A stretch of DNA of 64,000 nucleotides, from assembly GCA_046351455.1 (NCBI GenBank), contig JAXLYM010000003.1, positions 558,001 through 622,000 of the forward strand. Reading direction: 5' to 3'. The DNA comes from JADJRH01 sp046351455 (GTDB lineage Bacteria; Myxococcota_A; Polyangia; Polyangiales; Polyangiaceae). The translations under genes were made by a program, and so were the position numbers. A model generated the notes under the pieces. It was given only the letters and a program-made list of their open reading frames with translations. It had not been told where the DNA came from and ran no database searches. Below, piece after piece: positions 16,538 to 26,722 of this stretch. How positions within the stretch are numbered: position 1 is the stretch's first letter; every line of letters starts with the position of its first letter.

Positions 16538-17731
16538 TCAGGCCCTCTTTCGAGCGGGGTTCCAGAAGGGGAGCGGCGTCACCTTCGCGTGAAAAGGCCG
16601 CCGGCCGCGGTCCACCATCATCTCGATGCCGAGCAGCGTGCCAGTCTGCGCGGCGGAGGGCGCCACCTGCGCGAGCGCGACATACCGCTTGAGGGTCGGT
16701 GACCACGTGCCGCACGTCGCGTACCCCACCTGCGTGTCGCCGCGGAGCACCGGAGTCGTCGCGCGCCACGGGATGAACGGGAACGGCGTCGGCAGCCCGA
16801 GCTCCGAGTGCGCCCGCGCGAAGGCGAGGTGGTCAATCTCCAGCCCGACGAGCGTGAAGGCGGAGCCTGCCTCTTTCTCTTTTTGAAGGGCCTTCTTCCC
16901 GACGAACCGCGGTTTGTGGAGGTGCACCGCCCAGCCGAGGCCGATCTCGTACGGAGAGCTGGCCTGCGCGTCGGTGAAGGCCTTCGGCGCAGGGGTGTAG
17001 TCGACGTCCAGCATGATGAGCCCGGCTTCGATGCGACACACATCCATGGCCCAGATCCCGGCCGGCATGAGCCCGTGCGCGCGCCCCGCAGCCGTGATCG
17101 CGTCCCACACGTCGAGCGCCCGCTCGCGAGGCATCCAGATCTCGTATCCGAGATCGCCGGTGTACCCCGTGCGCGACACCATGGTGGCCTGTCCGAGGAT
17201 GTCGATGTGCGTGAACCGATGGTACCCGACGCCCGAGAGATCGGCCCCGGACAGCCCTTCCAGCAGCGCGCGCGAGCGGGGCCCCTGGAGCGCGAGCGCC
17301 GCGATCTCATCGGACACGTCCTCGATCGAGACATCGAATCCAGGTGTGTTGTCCTGGAGCCAGCGGAGGTTGCTCTCCGCCGCGGTGAGCCGATAAACGC
17401 CGCCGGGCAGCTTCGCGATGGTGCCGTCGTCGACGACCTTCCCGCGCGAGTCGCACCAGGGGGTGTACATCATCTGTCCCTCGGCCATCTTCGAGAGATC
17501 GCGCGTCACGAGCCGATCCAGGAAGGCGGCCGCGTCGGGCCCGCGCACGTGGTACTTGAAGAGCGGGGAGATATCGATCAGCGCACAAGCGTTGCGGATC
17601 GCGAGCATCTCCCGGTCCGGCACCATCTCGTAGGCGCTCGCCACCGAGAAGCCGGCCCACCGTCGCCATTGGTTACCCTCCATGAGGCCCGAAGTCCGCG
17701 CGTGGAAGGGAGTGGTCTTGAGCGTGAGCAT
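16538..17731 (-). CDS. GcvT-like aminomethyltransferase family protein
   Basis: A 397-residue protein of the glycine-cleavage T / dimethylglycine dehydrogenase C-terminal family. Visible landmarks are CDSRGKVVDDGTI (the folate-proximal acidic loop), LALQGPRSR, SRTGYTGDLGYEI, and a C-terminal barrel with GYATCGTWSPTLKRYVALAQV. It is not in a gcvTHP operon; instead it leads two PYROXD2-like flavoproteins, one base apart. In sarcosine and dimethylglycine oxidases the same fold captures a one-carbon unit released by a flavin domain, so a split version of that logic is plausible (inference). The ATG at 17731 is the first in-frame start. Confidence 0.8.
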   Translation of the reverse strand: MLTLKTTPFHARTSGLMEGNQWRRWAGFSVASAYEMVPDREMLAIRNACALIDISPLFKYHVRGPDAAAFLDRLVTRDLSKMAEGQMMYTPWCDSRGKVVDDGTIAKLPGGVYRLTAAESNLRWLQDNTPGFDVSIEDVSDEIAALALQGPRSRALLEGLSGADLSGVGYHRFTHIDILGQATMVSRTGYTGDLGYEIWMPRERALDVWDAITAAGRAHGLMPAGIWAMDVCRIEAGLIMLDVDYTPAPKAFTDAQASSPYEIGLGWAVHLHKPRFVGKKALQKEKEAGSAFTLVGLEIDHLAFARAHSELGLPTPFPFIPWRATTPVLRGDTQVGYATCGTWSPTLKRYVALAQVAPSAAQTGTLLGIEMMVDRGRRPFHAKVTPLPFWNPARKRA

Positions 17732-17797
17732 ACGTTTTCGCCCTGGCCGAGGCCCGGAGACTGCCAGTGACCGCGCATCCCGCCAAGCCTTTTGGCC

Positions 17798-19995
17798 TCA
17801 GGCGGAGGCGTTTTGGCGGGCGGCCTTCTGCTCTTCTTTGGCCACCTGTTTGCGGCGCTTCTCTTCGTTCTGGCGGAGCTGACGCACGCGGCTCTCGAAA
17901 TCGAGGCGATCGTCCTCCGTCAGATCCACGCCCCCGAAGCGCGCGGACAGGTACACGTGCGTGAGGTCGAGGATCTCCTCCGCGGCCGGGTGATCGTGCA
18001 TCACCAGCGCGCGCGCGTGGCCGAGCGGAGGCACGCCCGGAGACCGCGGGATCCCGACGGCCGCCATCGCCGTGTCGAGCGACTCGTACAGGACCGTGGC
18101 GAGCACGGCGCTCGCGGAGCGGCTCTCGGCCTCTTCGCCGCGCGGCGACGCGATGAGCTTCCGCCGCCGCTTGAGGTAGAGCCACACGCCCACGCCCGCG
18201 ACCGCGAGACCGCCCGCGACGAGGCCCACGCGCTTCCACGACGTGCCCTCCCCGAAGACGGATCCGGTGGCCTTGCGACGCCGCGACAGCTCGCGCCACA
18301 GGCTCGCTTGCTGGCTCAGATCGTAGCCGACGACATGCCGATCCCAGCGCTGGCTCGTGGCCTCCAGGAAGTCGCGGAGCTGCGCCCACACGCCGGACAG
18401 CTCGCTCTTCGGCGCGGCGTCGGCGGGCGGCGTCGGATCGAAGGTGCGCCACCCTTCCCCGTCGATGTACGCCTCCACCCACGAGTGCGCGTCGCCCTGA
18501 CGGACCGCGTAAAACCGGCCGAATCGGTTCCACGTGCCGCCGATGAAGCCGGTCACGTTGCGCGTCGGCACGTCCACCGCGCGCAGCAGGATCGCCATCG
18601 CCGACGAGTAGAACTCGCAGTGCCCGCGCTTCGACTCGAAGAGGAAGTGATCGAGCGGCTGCTTGTCGCGGCCCGAGGGCGACGCGAGATCGTACGCGTA
18701 CCCGGTGCGCAGACGGCGCTCGATTTCCTGGGCTTTCAAGAGCGGCGTCGCCTGTCCGGCCGTCCACTCCTTCGCGAGATCGCGCACGCGCTCCGGCAGA
18801 TCCGCGGGCAGCGCGAGGTACCGCGGGCGCTCCCCCGCGGGCAGCGTCTGGAACGTGAGCGCCTGGTTGTGCGACAGCAGCACCTCGTACTTGAGGCCGC
18901 GATCGTCGAGCGGCTGGTAGCGGTACTCGCCCTCGCCGCCCTTGTAGACGAGCGTGTTGAAGTCGGTCGCGATCTGCCCGCGCGGCCTCACGCGGAGCCC
19001 CGACGCGCTCTGCGGCAGGAACACGACCGGCGGATCGATCGGCTCCAGATCGATCTTCATCAGCGTGTCGTGCGCGGGATCCGGCGCATTCTCGAACGGG
19101 ATGATCCCGAACTCGGTCTCGGCGGCGCGCTTCGGTCCGTTGTCGCTCTGCGTCCAGGTGCGGCCGTCGTACGCGTCGAGCGCCGTGCCGCGCAGGTGGA
19201 GCGACAGGCGCGGAGGCGGCGGCTCCACGATGCCCGGCACCTCGATGCGCATCGCGAGCGTCGGATCCGATCGCAGCACGCCGACCTCTCCGAGATCGAC
19301 GCGGTTCGAGAAGCCGATCATGCGGCCCGCGTGGCCGCGGCTGAAGAACAGCAGCGACAGGCCGACGCGCGGGAAGATGACGAAGAGGACCGCGGTGAAG
19401 AGGAGGATCGGGATCGACAGCAGGCACGTGACGGCGAGGAACGTCTTCCCCACGACGCGGCGCGAACGGAGGATGCGCGGCACGTCGACGGGGAGGCCCG
19501 TTCGATCGCGCGCGCCTTGGCGATAGTTGCCCTCGACCTCGCGCCGGAGGTGACTGAGCACCAGCGCGCTCGGCGCGACCACGAGCACGCCGAGGAAGCA
19601 CAGCCCGTAACCAAGGCCGCCTCCGAGCACCGTGCCCGCGATCAGATGCAGCAGCGCGAGCACGATGACCTGCTGATCGTGCGCCGCTCCTTTTCGTGTC
19701 GCGAGGCGGATGATCTGCAGTCCGGCCGCGAACTCCACGAGCACGTCGAGGACGTTCGCGTCGAAGAGGATGCGCGCGCCCTGCACGCCGAGCACGCCGA
19801 GCAGCGCGACGGTGTCCGCGTGACGCAGCGCTGGATGCCGCTGCCAGTTCTCCTTGAGGCTGAGGACGAGCGCGAGCACGAGGCCCGCGAGCAGCACGCC
19901 GCTCACCCACCGATTGAACTGCCCCGACAGCACGAGCGCGATCACGCCGAGCGCCGCCAGCGCGTCGGTCATGATGCGGTGCACGAGGCCGAACC

Positions 19996-19999
<4 letters not shown>
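17798..19999 (-). CDS. Membrane transglutaminase-like protein (TgpA type)
   Basis: The GTG start at 19999 overlaps the upstream stop codon (GTGA) and gives 733 residues. Five to six membrane helices occupy about 10-210. A periplasmic region follows with a transglutaminase core whose triad is Cys461 (KRGHCEFYSS), His505 (GDAHSWVEAY) and Asp521 (TFDPTPP). A further helix at about 598-618 precedes a C-terminal cytoplasmic tail with a charged coiled segment. This matches TgpA-type proteins (DUF3488 plus transglutaminase). Their substrates are not settled. It is the last gene of a MoxR/DUF58/transglutaminase operon. Confidence 0.88.
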
Positions 20000-21366
<1,367 letters not shown>

Positions 21367-21371
21367 GGCGG

Positions 21372-22331
21372 CTACAGCGGCACGGGCACGCGCGCCACGA
21401 TGTCGCGCACGGCGGCCTCGCACTCCTCGCGGCTCGGCATGTAGCCCTCCGCGTGGGCCGCGAGACGGACGCGATGCGCGAGCACCGGCACCGCGAGATC
21501 GTGGATGTCGTCCGCGATGCAGTACGAGCGCCCGTGCAACACCGCGCGGCTCCGAGCGGCGCGCGCGAGGTTCATGCCGGCGCGCGGCGACGCTCCGAGC
21601 GAGAGGATCGGCGTCGATCGCGTCGCGGTGAGCAGCGCTTGCAGGTACGTCGCGAGCGAAGAGTCGAGCTCGATGCGATCCACCTCGCGCTGGAGCGCCA
21701 CGAGCTGCGCGGGATCGATCACCTGCGGCACCGCGCGCCCGCGATCGTGCCCCTTGAGCACGAGCCCCATCTCCACGTGCGGCGGCGGGTAGCCGATCCG
21801 GATGCGCATCATGAAGCGATCGAGCTGCGATTCGGGGAGCGGGAACGTGCCGGCGAAGTCTTGCGGGTTCTGCGTCGCGACGACGAAGAATGGCTCCGGC
21901 AGCGGCGTGGTGATGCCGTCCGCGGAGACCTGGCCTTCGTTCATCGCCTCCAGCAGGGCCGACTGCGTGCGCGGGCTCGCGCGGTTGATCTCGTCCGCGA
22001 GGAGCACGTTCGCGAACACGGGGCCTTGGCGGAACGCGAACTCGCCGGTGCGCTGGTCGTACACGCTCACGCCGAGCACGTCGCTCGGGAGCAGATCGCT
22101 CGTGAACTGGACGCGGCGCATCTCCCCGCCGACGGCGCTCGCGAGCGCGCGGGCGAGGGTGGTCTTGCCGACACCGGGCACGTCTTCGATGAGGAGGTGG
22201 CCCCGCGCGAGGAGCGTCACCAGCGACAGCTCCACCACCTCAGGCTTCCCTTCGAGGGCGTGCTCCACGGCGACGCGGAGCTTCTGCACCAGCGGCGAAG
22301 CCTCGCGAGCGATCGAGAGCGCGGACGTCAT
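21372..22331 (-). CDS. MoxR-family AAA+ ATPase
   Basis: A 319-residue ATPase with Walker A PGVGKTT (about 52-58), Walker B LLADEINRA (Asp113/Glu114), the sensor-1 region FFVVATQNPQ and the sensor-2 region SLGASPRAGMNLARAAR. This is the MoxR pattern. MoxR proteins act as chaperone-like ATPases that mature or activate partner complexes, commonly with DUF58/vWA proteins. The ATG at 22331 (MTSALSIAR) is the only start consistent with family length; a much longer frame upstream is not coding. It heads the MoxR/DUF58/TgpA-like operon and is divergent from the prenyltransferase gene at 22464. Confidence 0.92.
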   Translation of the reverse strand: MTSALSIAREASPLVQKLRVAVEHALEGKPEVVELSLVTLLARGHLLIEDVPGVGKTTLARALASAVGGEMRRVQFTSDLLPSDVLGVSVYDQRTGEFAFRQGPVFANVLLADEINRASPRTQSALLEAMNEGQVSADGITTPLPEPFFVVATQNPQDFAGTFPLPESQLDRFMMRIRIGYPPPHVEMGLVLKGHDRGRAVPQVIDPAQLVALQREVDRIELDSSLATYLQALLTATRSTPILSLGASPRAGMNLARAARSRAVLHGRSYCIADDIHDLAVPVLAHRVRLAAHAEGYMPSREECEAAVRDIVARVPVPL

Positions 22332-22463
22332 CGGGGCGATGCTAGCACGGCCCCGGAACAAACCCCGGTGCCCGAATGCGAGGGCCCGCGACGAGGAGGG
22401 CGCCCCGCCTGCTTTCCCGACAAAGTCGTGCGGGGGCCGTCGGCTCGGGTATGCTGCGCGCCG

Positions 22464-23564
22464 GTGACGGCGAACGACACAAAAACCGCTGAAAAAGCGG
22501 TCGAAGAAGATGTGACCGGGCAGGCCCCGGCCAGAGCGGCCGACGCGGCGGGCCCCGGTAGCGCGGTCGTGCCGCCCCCACCCGAGCTGCCGAAGATCAG
22601 CGATCGGCCCGACGACCCGACGCAGGTGGCGAACCCCCCGCTCCTGCCGGACTCCCCGAAGGGCTCCTTCCTCTGGCGCGTGCGCGGCGTCATCCGCACC
22701 GTGCGGCCGCAGCAGTGGGTGAAGAACCTGTTCGTCCTCGCGCCGGTCGTCTTCGCGAAGAACCTCACGCACCCGTCGATCATCACGCGCGGCCTCGGCG
22801 CGTTCGGGATCTTCTGCCTCCTCGCGGGCGCCGTTTACACGATGAACGACATCGTCGACGTCGAGGCGGACCGCGCGCACCCGGTGAAGCGCTTCCGCCC
22901 CATCGCCTCCGGCCGCGTGCCGATCAACGTGGCGAAGGTCCTCGCGGTGGTGCTGGTGCTCGCGGCGCTCATCGGCTCGATCCCCGGCGGGCCGTGGTTC
23001 ACCGGCGTCGTCGTCCTCTATTTCCTGCAGAACGTCGCGTACTCGTTCCGCCTCAAGAAGGTGGCGTACGTCGACGTGTGCCTGATCGCGTTCGGCTTCG
23101 TGCTGCGCGTGCTCGCGGGCGGCTTCGCGACGAAGACGCCGATCTCCGGGTACATGGTCGCGTGCACGGCGCTGCTCGCGCTGTTCCTCGGCTTCGGCAA
23201 GCGCCGGCACGAGCTCGCGACCGCGGCCAACGCGAAGAAGCAGCGTGAGGCCCTGAGCGCGTACAGCCCGAGCGTGCTCAACGCGGCGCTCGCGGTGACG
23301 GGCCTCGCGACGGCGGCGACGTACCTCGCGTACACGCTGGATCCGCGCACCCGCGCCTTCTTCCACACGGATCTGCTGTGGCCCACGGTGGTGCACCCGC
23401 TCTTCGGCATGGCGCGCTTCCTCCAGCTCGTCGCGGCCGGCCGCCCGCGCTCGGAGTCGCCGACGCAGGAGATCCTGCGCGACACGCCCTTCGTCGTGAA
23501 CCTCATCCTCTGGGTGATCGAGGTCGTCGCGATCCTCTACCAGCTCCGCCTGAACGGCTCCTGA
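22464..23564 (+). CDS. UbiA-family prenyltransferase, decaprenyl-phosphate phosphoribosyltransferase-like
   Basis: A 366-residue multi-pass membrane enzyme after a roughly 65-residue polar N-terminus. The catalytic Asp-rich motif NDIVDVEADRAHP (Asn128, Asp129, Asp132, Asp136) followed by VKRFRPIASG matches decaprenyl-phosphate phosphoribosyltransferases more than ubiquinone or haem prenyltransferases. That enzyme makes the lipid-linked pentose used for arabinan in mycobacteria; homologues occur in Gram-negatives. The epimerase genes that normally complete that pathway are not adjacent. The start is uncertain: GTG 22464 is the earliest in frame, and the family core begins only near residue 70. 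Confidence 0.82.
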   Translation: MTANDTKTAEKAVEEDVTGQAPARAADAAGPGSAVVPPPPELPKISDRPDDPTQVANPPLLPDSPKGSFLWRVRGVIRTVRPQQWVKNLFVLAPVVFAKNLTHPSIITRGLGAFGIFCLLAGAVYTMNDIVDVEADRAHPVKRFRPIASGRVPINVAKVLAVVLVLAALIGSIPGGPWFTGVVVLYFLQNVAYSFRLKKVAYVDVCLIAFGFVLRVLAGGFATKTPISGYMVACTALLALFLGFGKRRHELATAANAKKQREALSAYSPSVLNAALAVTGLATAATYLAYTLDPRTRAFFHTDLLWPTVVHPLFGMARFLQLVAAGRPRSESPTQEILRDTPFVVNLILWVIEVVAILYQLRLNGS

Positions 23565-23571
23565 TCGCGGC

Positions 23572-23589
23572 GCGCCTCCCGGGGGGCGC
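23572..23589 (+). terminator. Short GC hairpin after the prenyltransferase gene
   Basis: Arms GCGCCTC and GGGGCGC (one G-U pair) around a CCGG loop, 7 bases after the stop codon. No T-run follows, so it may only weaken read-through into the CPBP gene. Confidence 0.3.
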
Positions 23590-23650
23590 ACCGTCAGGAA
23601 TAACCGGAAACTAGCCCTGCGCCGTGCGTGGGGTACGTTCCGTCTTCGAG

Positions 23651-24367
23651 ATGGCAGCCGCAGTAGAGACGACCACCGGCGAGATCGCGCAGAAGAAGAG
23701 CGACGCGTGGACGGACCTCGGGCTCACGTTGCCGATCTTCGTCGCGTACCACCTCGGCGTGGTGTTCCTCCCCGTGCGAAACGCGGCGGATCCCGTCACG
23801 TCGGAGCTCCGCGCGCTCGCGAACCACAGCATGCTCCTCTACGCGGGGCTCACGCTGGGCATCGGCGTCGCGTTCGTGGTCGTGCTGGCGATGCTCGGGA
23901 AGCGCGAGACGATCCAGAAGAAGAAGTTCCTCTTCATCGCGATCGAGGGCGCCCTCTACGCGTTCCTCATGCGCTTCGCCGGCGCGTACGTGGTCGGCTC
24001 TCTGCGGCTCGCGCAGCCCGGGAGCGGCGGCGTCTTCACGAGCGTGATCATGTCGCTCGGCGCTGGTTTCTACGAGGAGATCGCGTTCCGCGTCGGCCTC
24101 TACGGCGTGGGCGCGATCGTCATCAAGAAGCTCTTCGGCAAGGGGATGCGCGGCGTCATCCTCATGGCGACGTGGGCCGTCATCGAGGCGGCGATCTTCT
24201 CCGGGTGGCACTACGTGGGCCCGCTGTCGGACCCGTTCACGTTGCAATCGTTCGTGTTTCGCGCGGTCTGCGGCCTGTTCCTCACCGCGATTTACGCCCT
24301 CCGGGGGTTCGCCCCTGCGGTTTGGACGCACGCTCTCTACGATGTCTGGGCGATGATCCTGCACTGA
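23651..24367 (+). CDS. CPBP-family intramembrane metalloprotease
   Basis: The ATG at 23651 gives 238 residues with several membrane helices. The CPBP (Abi/CAAX) signature is complete: EEIAFR (Glu142, Glu143, Arg147), a second motif with His187 in SGWHYVG, and His227 in WTHALYD. These enzymes are glutamic-type intramembrane proteases related to Rce1; bacterial members process peptides or confer immunity. A GTG at 23624 would add nine residues. The Ser/Thr kinase gene begins six bases after its stop codon, so the two are co-transcribed, which hints at a membrane signalling link (inference). Confidence 0.85.
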   Translation: MAAAVETTTGEIAQKKSDAWTDLGLTLPIFVAYHLGVVFLPVRNAADPVTSELRALANHSMLLYAGLTLGIGVAFVVVLAMLGKRETIQKKKFLFIAIEGALYAFLMRFAGAYVVGSLRLAQPGSGGVFTSVIMSLGAGFYEEIAFRVGLYGVGAIVIKKLFGKGMRGVILMATWAVIEAAIFSGWHYVGPLSDPFTLQSFVFRAVCGLFLTAIYALRGFAPAVWTHALYDVWAMILH

Positions 24368-24373
24368 CGCTTC

Positions 24374-26590
24374 ATGCGCGCAGGGACCGTCGTCGCGGAT
24401 CGCTTCGAGACTCTCGGCCTGGCCGGGCACGGCGGCATGGGATCCGTGTACAAAGCGCGCGACCGTGCGACCGGCGATCTCGTCGCGCTGAAGATCCTCC
24501 GCGCGCGCGATCCCGCGGCCGAGCAGCGCCTCGTGCGGGAGGCTCGGATCCTGGCCGATCTCGCGCACCCGTCGATCGTCCGGTACGTCTCGCACGGCGT
24601 CGCGGCGCGCGGCGGCTTCTACCTCGTGATGGAGTGGCTCCCCGGCGAGACGCTGGCCGCGCGGCTCGCGAACGGACCGCTCACGCACGGCGAGGCGCTC
24701 GCGGTCGGTTACCAGGTGTCGGACGCGCTCCACGCGGCGCACCTGCGCGGCGTCGTCCACCGCGACGTGAAGCCGAGCAACATCGTGATCGGCCCGCGAT
24801 CGGAGGGCGGCCGCGTCAAGCTGCTCGACTTCGGCGTGGCGCACCTCCGCGCGGCCGTCGACGCCCTCACGACGACGGGCGCGACGCTCGGCACGCCCGG
24901 CTACATGGCGCCGGAGCAAGCGCGCGGCGAGCCTTCGGTCGACCCGCGCGCCGACGTGTTCTCGCTCGGCGCGGTCCTCTTCCAAGCGCTGTCCGGCCGT
25001 CTCCCGTTCGTGGGCGAAGACGCGGTCGCGACGCTGCTCGCCGTCGAGAACGATCCGGCGCCGCGCCTCTCGGATCTCGTGCCCGACGCGGATCCGTCGA
25101 TGGACGCCCTGCTCGCGCGCATGCTCGCGAAGGATCCGGCCGAGCGCCCGCGGAACGGCGGCGCGGTGCGCGACGCGCTGATGACCCCGCTGGAGGACGA
25201 GCGCACGATCGACAGCGCCCCGCCCTCGATGGAGCGCCCCGCAGAGCGTGATCACGCCGCGCGCGCCGATCGCTTCGAGCGGGAGGGCGACCTCGTCCGC
25301 GCCGCCGAGGCCTACCGTCTCGCCGCGGAGCATGCGCTCGACGACAACGATTTCGCCGCGGCCATCGAGCGCGCGGAGCGCTCCGTCCGCTGCGGCGCGA
25401 GCGGCGAGGCCCTCGGCGTCGCGCGCCGGATCCAGGCGGAGGCGCACGGCTTCACGGACGATCACTTCGACGCGATCGTCCGCGCGCGCGAGGCGATGGC
25501 GCTCCTGCCGAAGGGCAGCCCGTCGTGGTGCGTGTCGGCGGTGGAGGTCATCCGCGGGAGCGCCGCGCTCCTCGATCACGATCAGCTCCTCTCCGCGGCC
25601 TCCGAGATCGGATCGCTCGATTTCCCGGCCCCGAGCGCGCCGCACGTCACGGCCGCGGCCCGCGCCGCGAGCTACCTCTACGCCACGGATCACCGCGACG
25701 AAGCCGAGTGGATCCTGGATCGCGCGGAGCGCTTCGCGGAGCACCCCGGCGCGGCGGACGCGGCGTCGCTCCCGTGGCTCCACCACGCGCGCTCGTGGAA
25801 GGCGCTGTTCGACGGCGATCCGGTCGCGAGCCTCCGCCACGAGGAGCGCGCGACGGAGGGCTTCGATCGCAACGGCGACGTGCGCAGCGCGGTGTTCGTC
25901 CGCGTCGGCCTGGGCCATGCGTACCGCGACGTCGGCGATCTCGCGCGGGCCGAGATCGTCCTCCGCGAGGTCTTGCCGGCGGCGGCGCGGTGGGGACTGC
26001 AACGCCTCGCCCACGGCGCGAAGCACACCTTGGCGACGGTGCTCGGCCAGCGCGGCCGTTACGCCGAGGCGATCGCCTTCGCGGAGGACGCGATCGCGGG
26101 CTTCGTGGAGGACGGCAACGTCCGCTTGACGGGAGCGGCCCGCGCGGAGCTGTCGCGCATCCTCGCGGCCGCGGGCGATCTCACGAGGGCCGAGTCCGAG
26201 GCGCGCGCCGCGGCCGACGTCCTCTCCAACCTCAAATCCGCGCAGGCCTATGCGCTGGGCGTCCTCGCGTACGTGAAGCTCCTCTCGGGAAAGCCGGCCG
26301 AAGCATTGACCGCCTCCGAGCGCGCGATGGCGATCATCGAAGAGGTGGGCGCCATTCAAGACGGCGACATCATGGTCCGACTGGCCCACGCAGAGTCCCT
26401 GTATGCGCTCGGCTCCATGGACGCCGAGTCGACCCTTCGAGACGTCCGCACCCGCCTGTTGGCGAGCGCCTCCCGGATCACCGACGTGGCCCTGCGCCTC
26501 TCCTTCCTCGAAAACATCCCGGAGAACGCCCGCACGATGGCCCTCTGCCGATTGCGTTTGCCAGTCAACCCGGCCCGCGACGAGCGCTGA
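24374..26590 (+). CDS. Ser/Thr protein kinase with C-terminal TPR-like repeats
   Basis: A 738-residue protein with a complete Hanks-type kinase domain at about 11-275: glycine loop GHGGMGSVY (18-26), Lys40, catalytic HRDVKPSN (Asp131), DFG (Asp152) and the GTPGYMAPEQ activation end. Residues about 290-738 form helical, Ala/Glu-rich TPR-like repeats (for example AEAYRLAAEHALDD). I see no membrane helix, so it is likely cytoplasmic, unlike PknB receptors. Myxobacteria have very many such kinases. It is six bases downstream of the CPBP protease gene. A degenerate copy of the dispersed repeat follows its stop codon. Confidence 0.92.
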   Translation: MRAGTVVADRFETLGLAGHGGMGSVYKARDRATGDLVALKILRARDPAAEQRLVREARILADLAHPSIVRYVSHGVAARGGFYLVMEWLPGETLAARLANGPLTHGEALAVGYQVSDALHAAHLRGVVHRDVKPSNIVIGPRSEGGRVKLLDFGVAHLRAAVDALTTTGATLGTPGYMAPEQARGEPSVDPRADVFSLGAVLFQALSGRLPFVGEDAVATLLAVENDPAPRLSDLVPDADPSMDALLARMLAKDPAERPRNGGAVRDALMTPLEDERTIDSAPPSMERPAERDHAARADRFEREGDLVRAAEAYRLAAEHALDDNDFAAAIERAERSVRCGASGEALGVARRIQAEAHGFTDDHFDAIVRAREAMALLPKGSPSWCVSAVEVIRGSAALLDHDQLLSAASEIGSLDFPAPSAPHVTAAARAASYLYATDHRDEAEWILDRAERFAEHPGAADAASLPWLHHARSWKALFDGDPVASLRHEERATEGFDRNGDVRSAVFVRVGLGHAYRDVGDLARAEIVLREVLPAAARWGLQRLAHGAKHTLATVLGQRGRYAEAIAFAEDAIAGFVEDGNVRLTGAARAELSRILAAAGDLTRAESEARAAADVLSNLKSAQAYALGVLAYVKLLSGKPAEALTASERAMAIIEEVGAIQDGDIMVRLAHAESLYALGSMDAESTLRDVRTRLLASASRITDVALRLSFLENIPENARTMALCRLRLPVNPARDER

Positions 26591-26603
26591 TTCGAACTTC
26601 GGG

Positions 26604-26698
26604 GTTGCCCCCCACAGCGCTCCTCCCTCCGGTCGTCGCGCCCGCGCCCCCCAATCGTCGTGCTCGCCACTCCGTGGCTCCGCGCGCCGAGGGGGGCG
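26604..26698 (+). repeat. Two-hairpin dispersed element, degenerate copy F
   Basis: It lies between the convergent stop codons of the kinase (26590) and the transporter (26723). It keeps a GTTGCCCCCC start, a central CCCCCCAATCG and a closing GAGGGGGGCG, but the stems are longer and less perfect than in the other copies. It probably serves as a shared transcript end. Confidence 0.5.
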
Positions 26699-26722
26699 CT
26701 TCAGTCACTGTCCGACTGCCAG

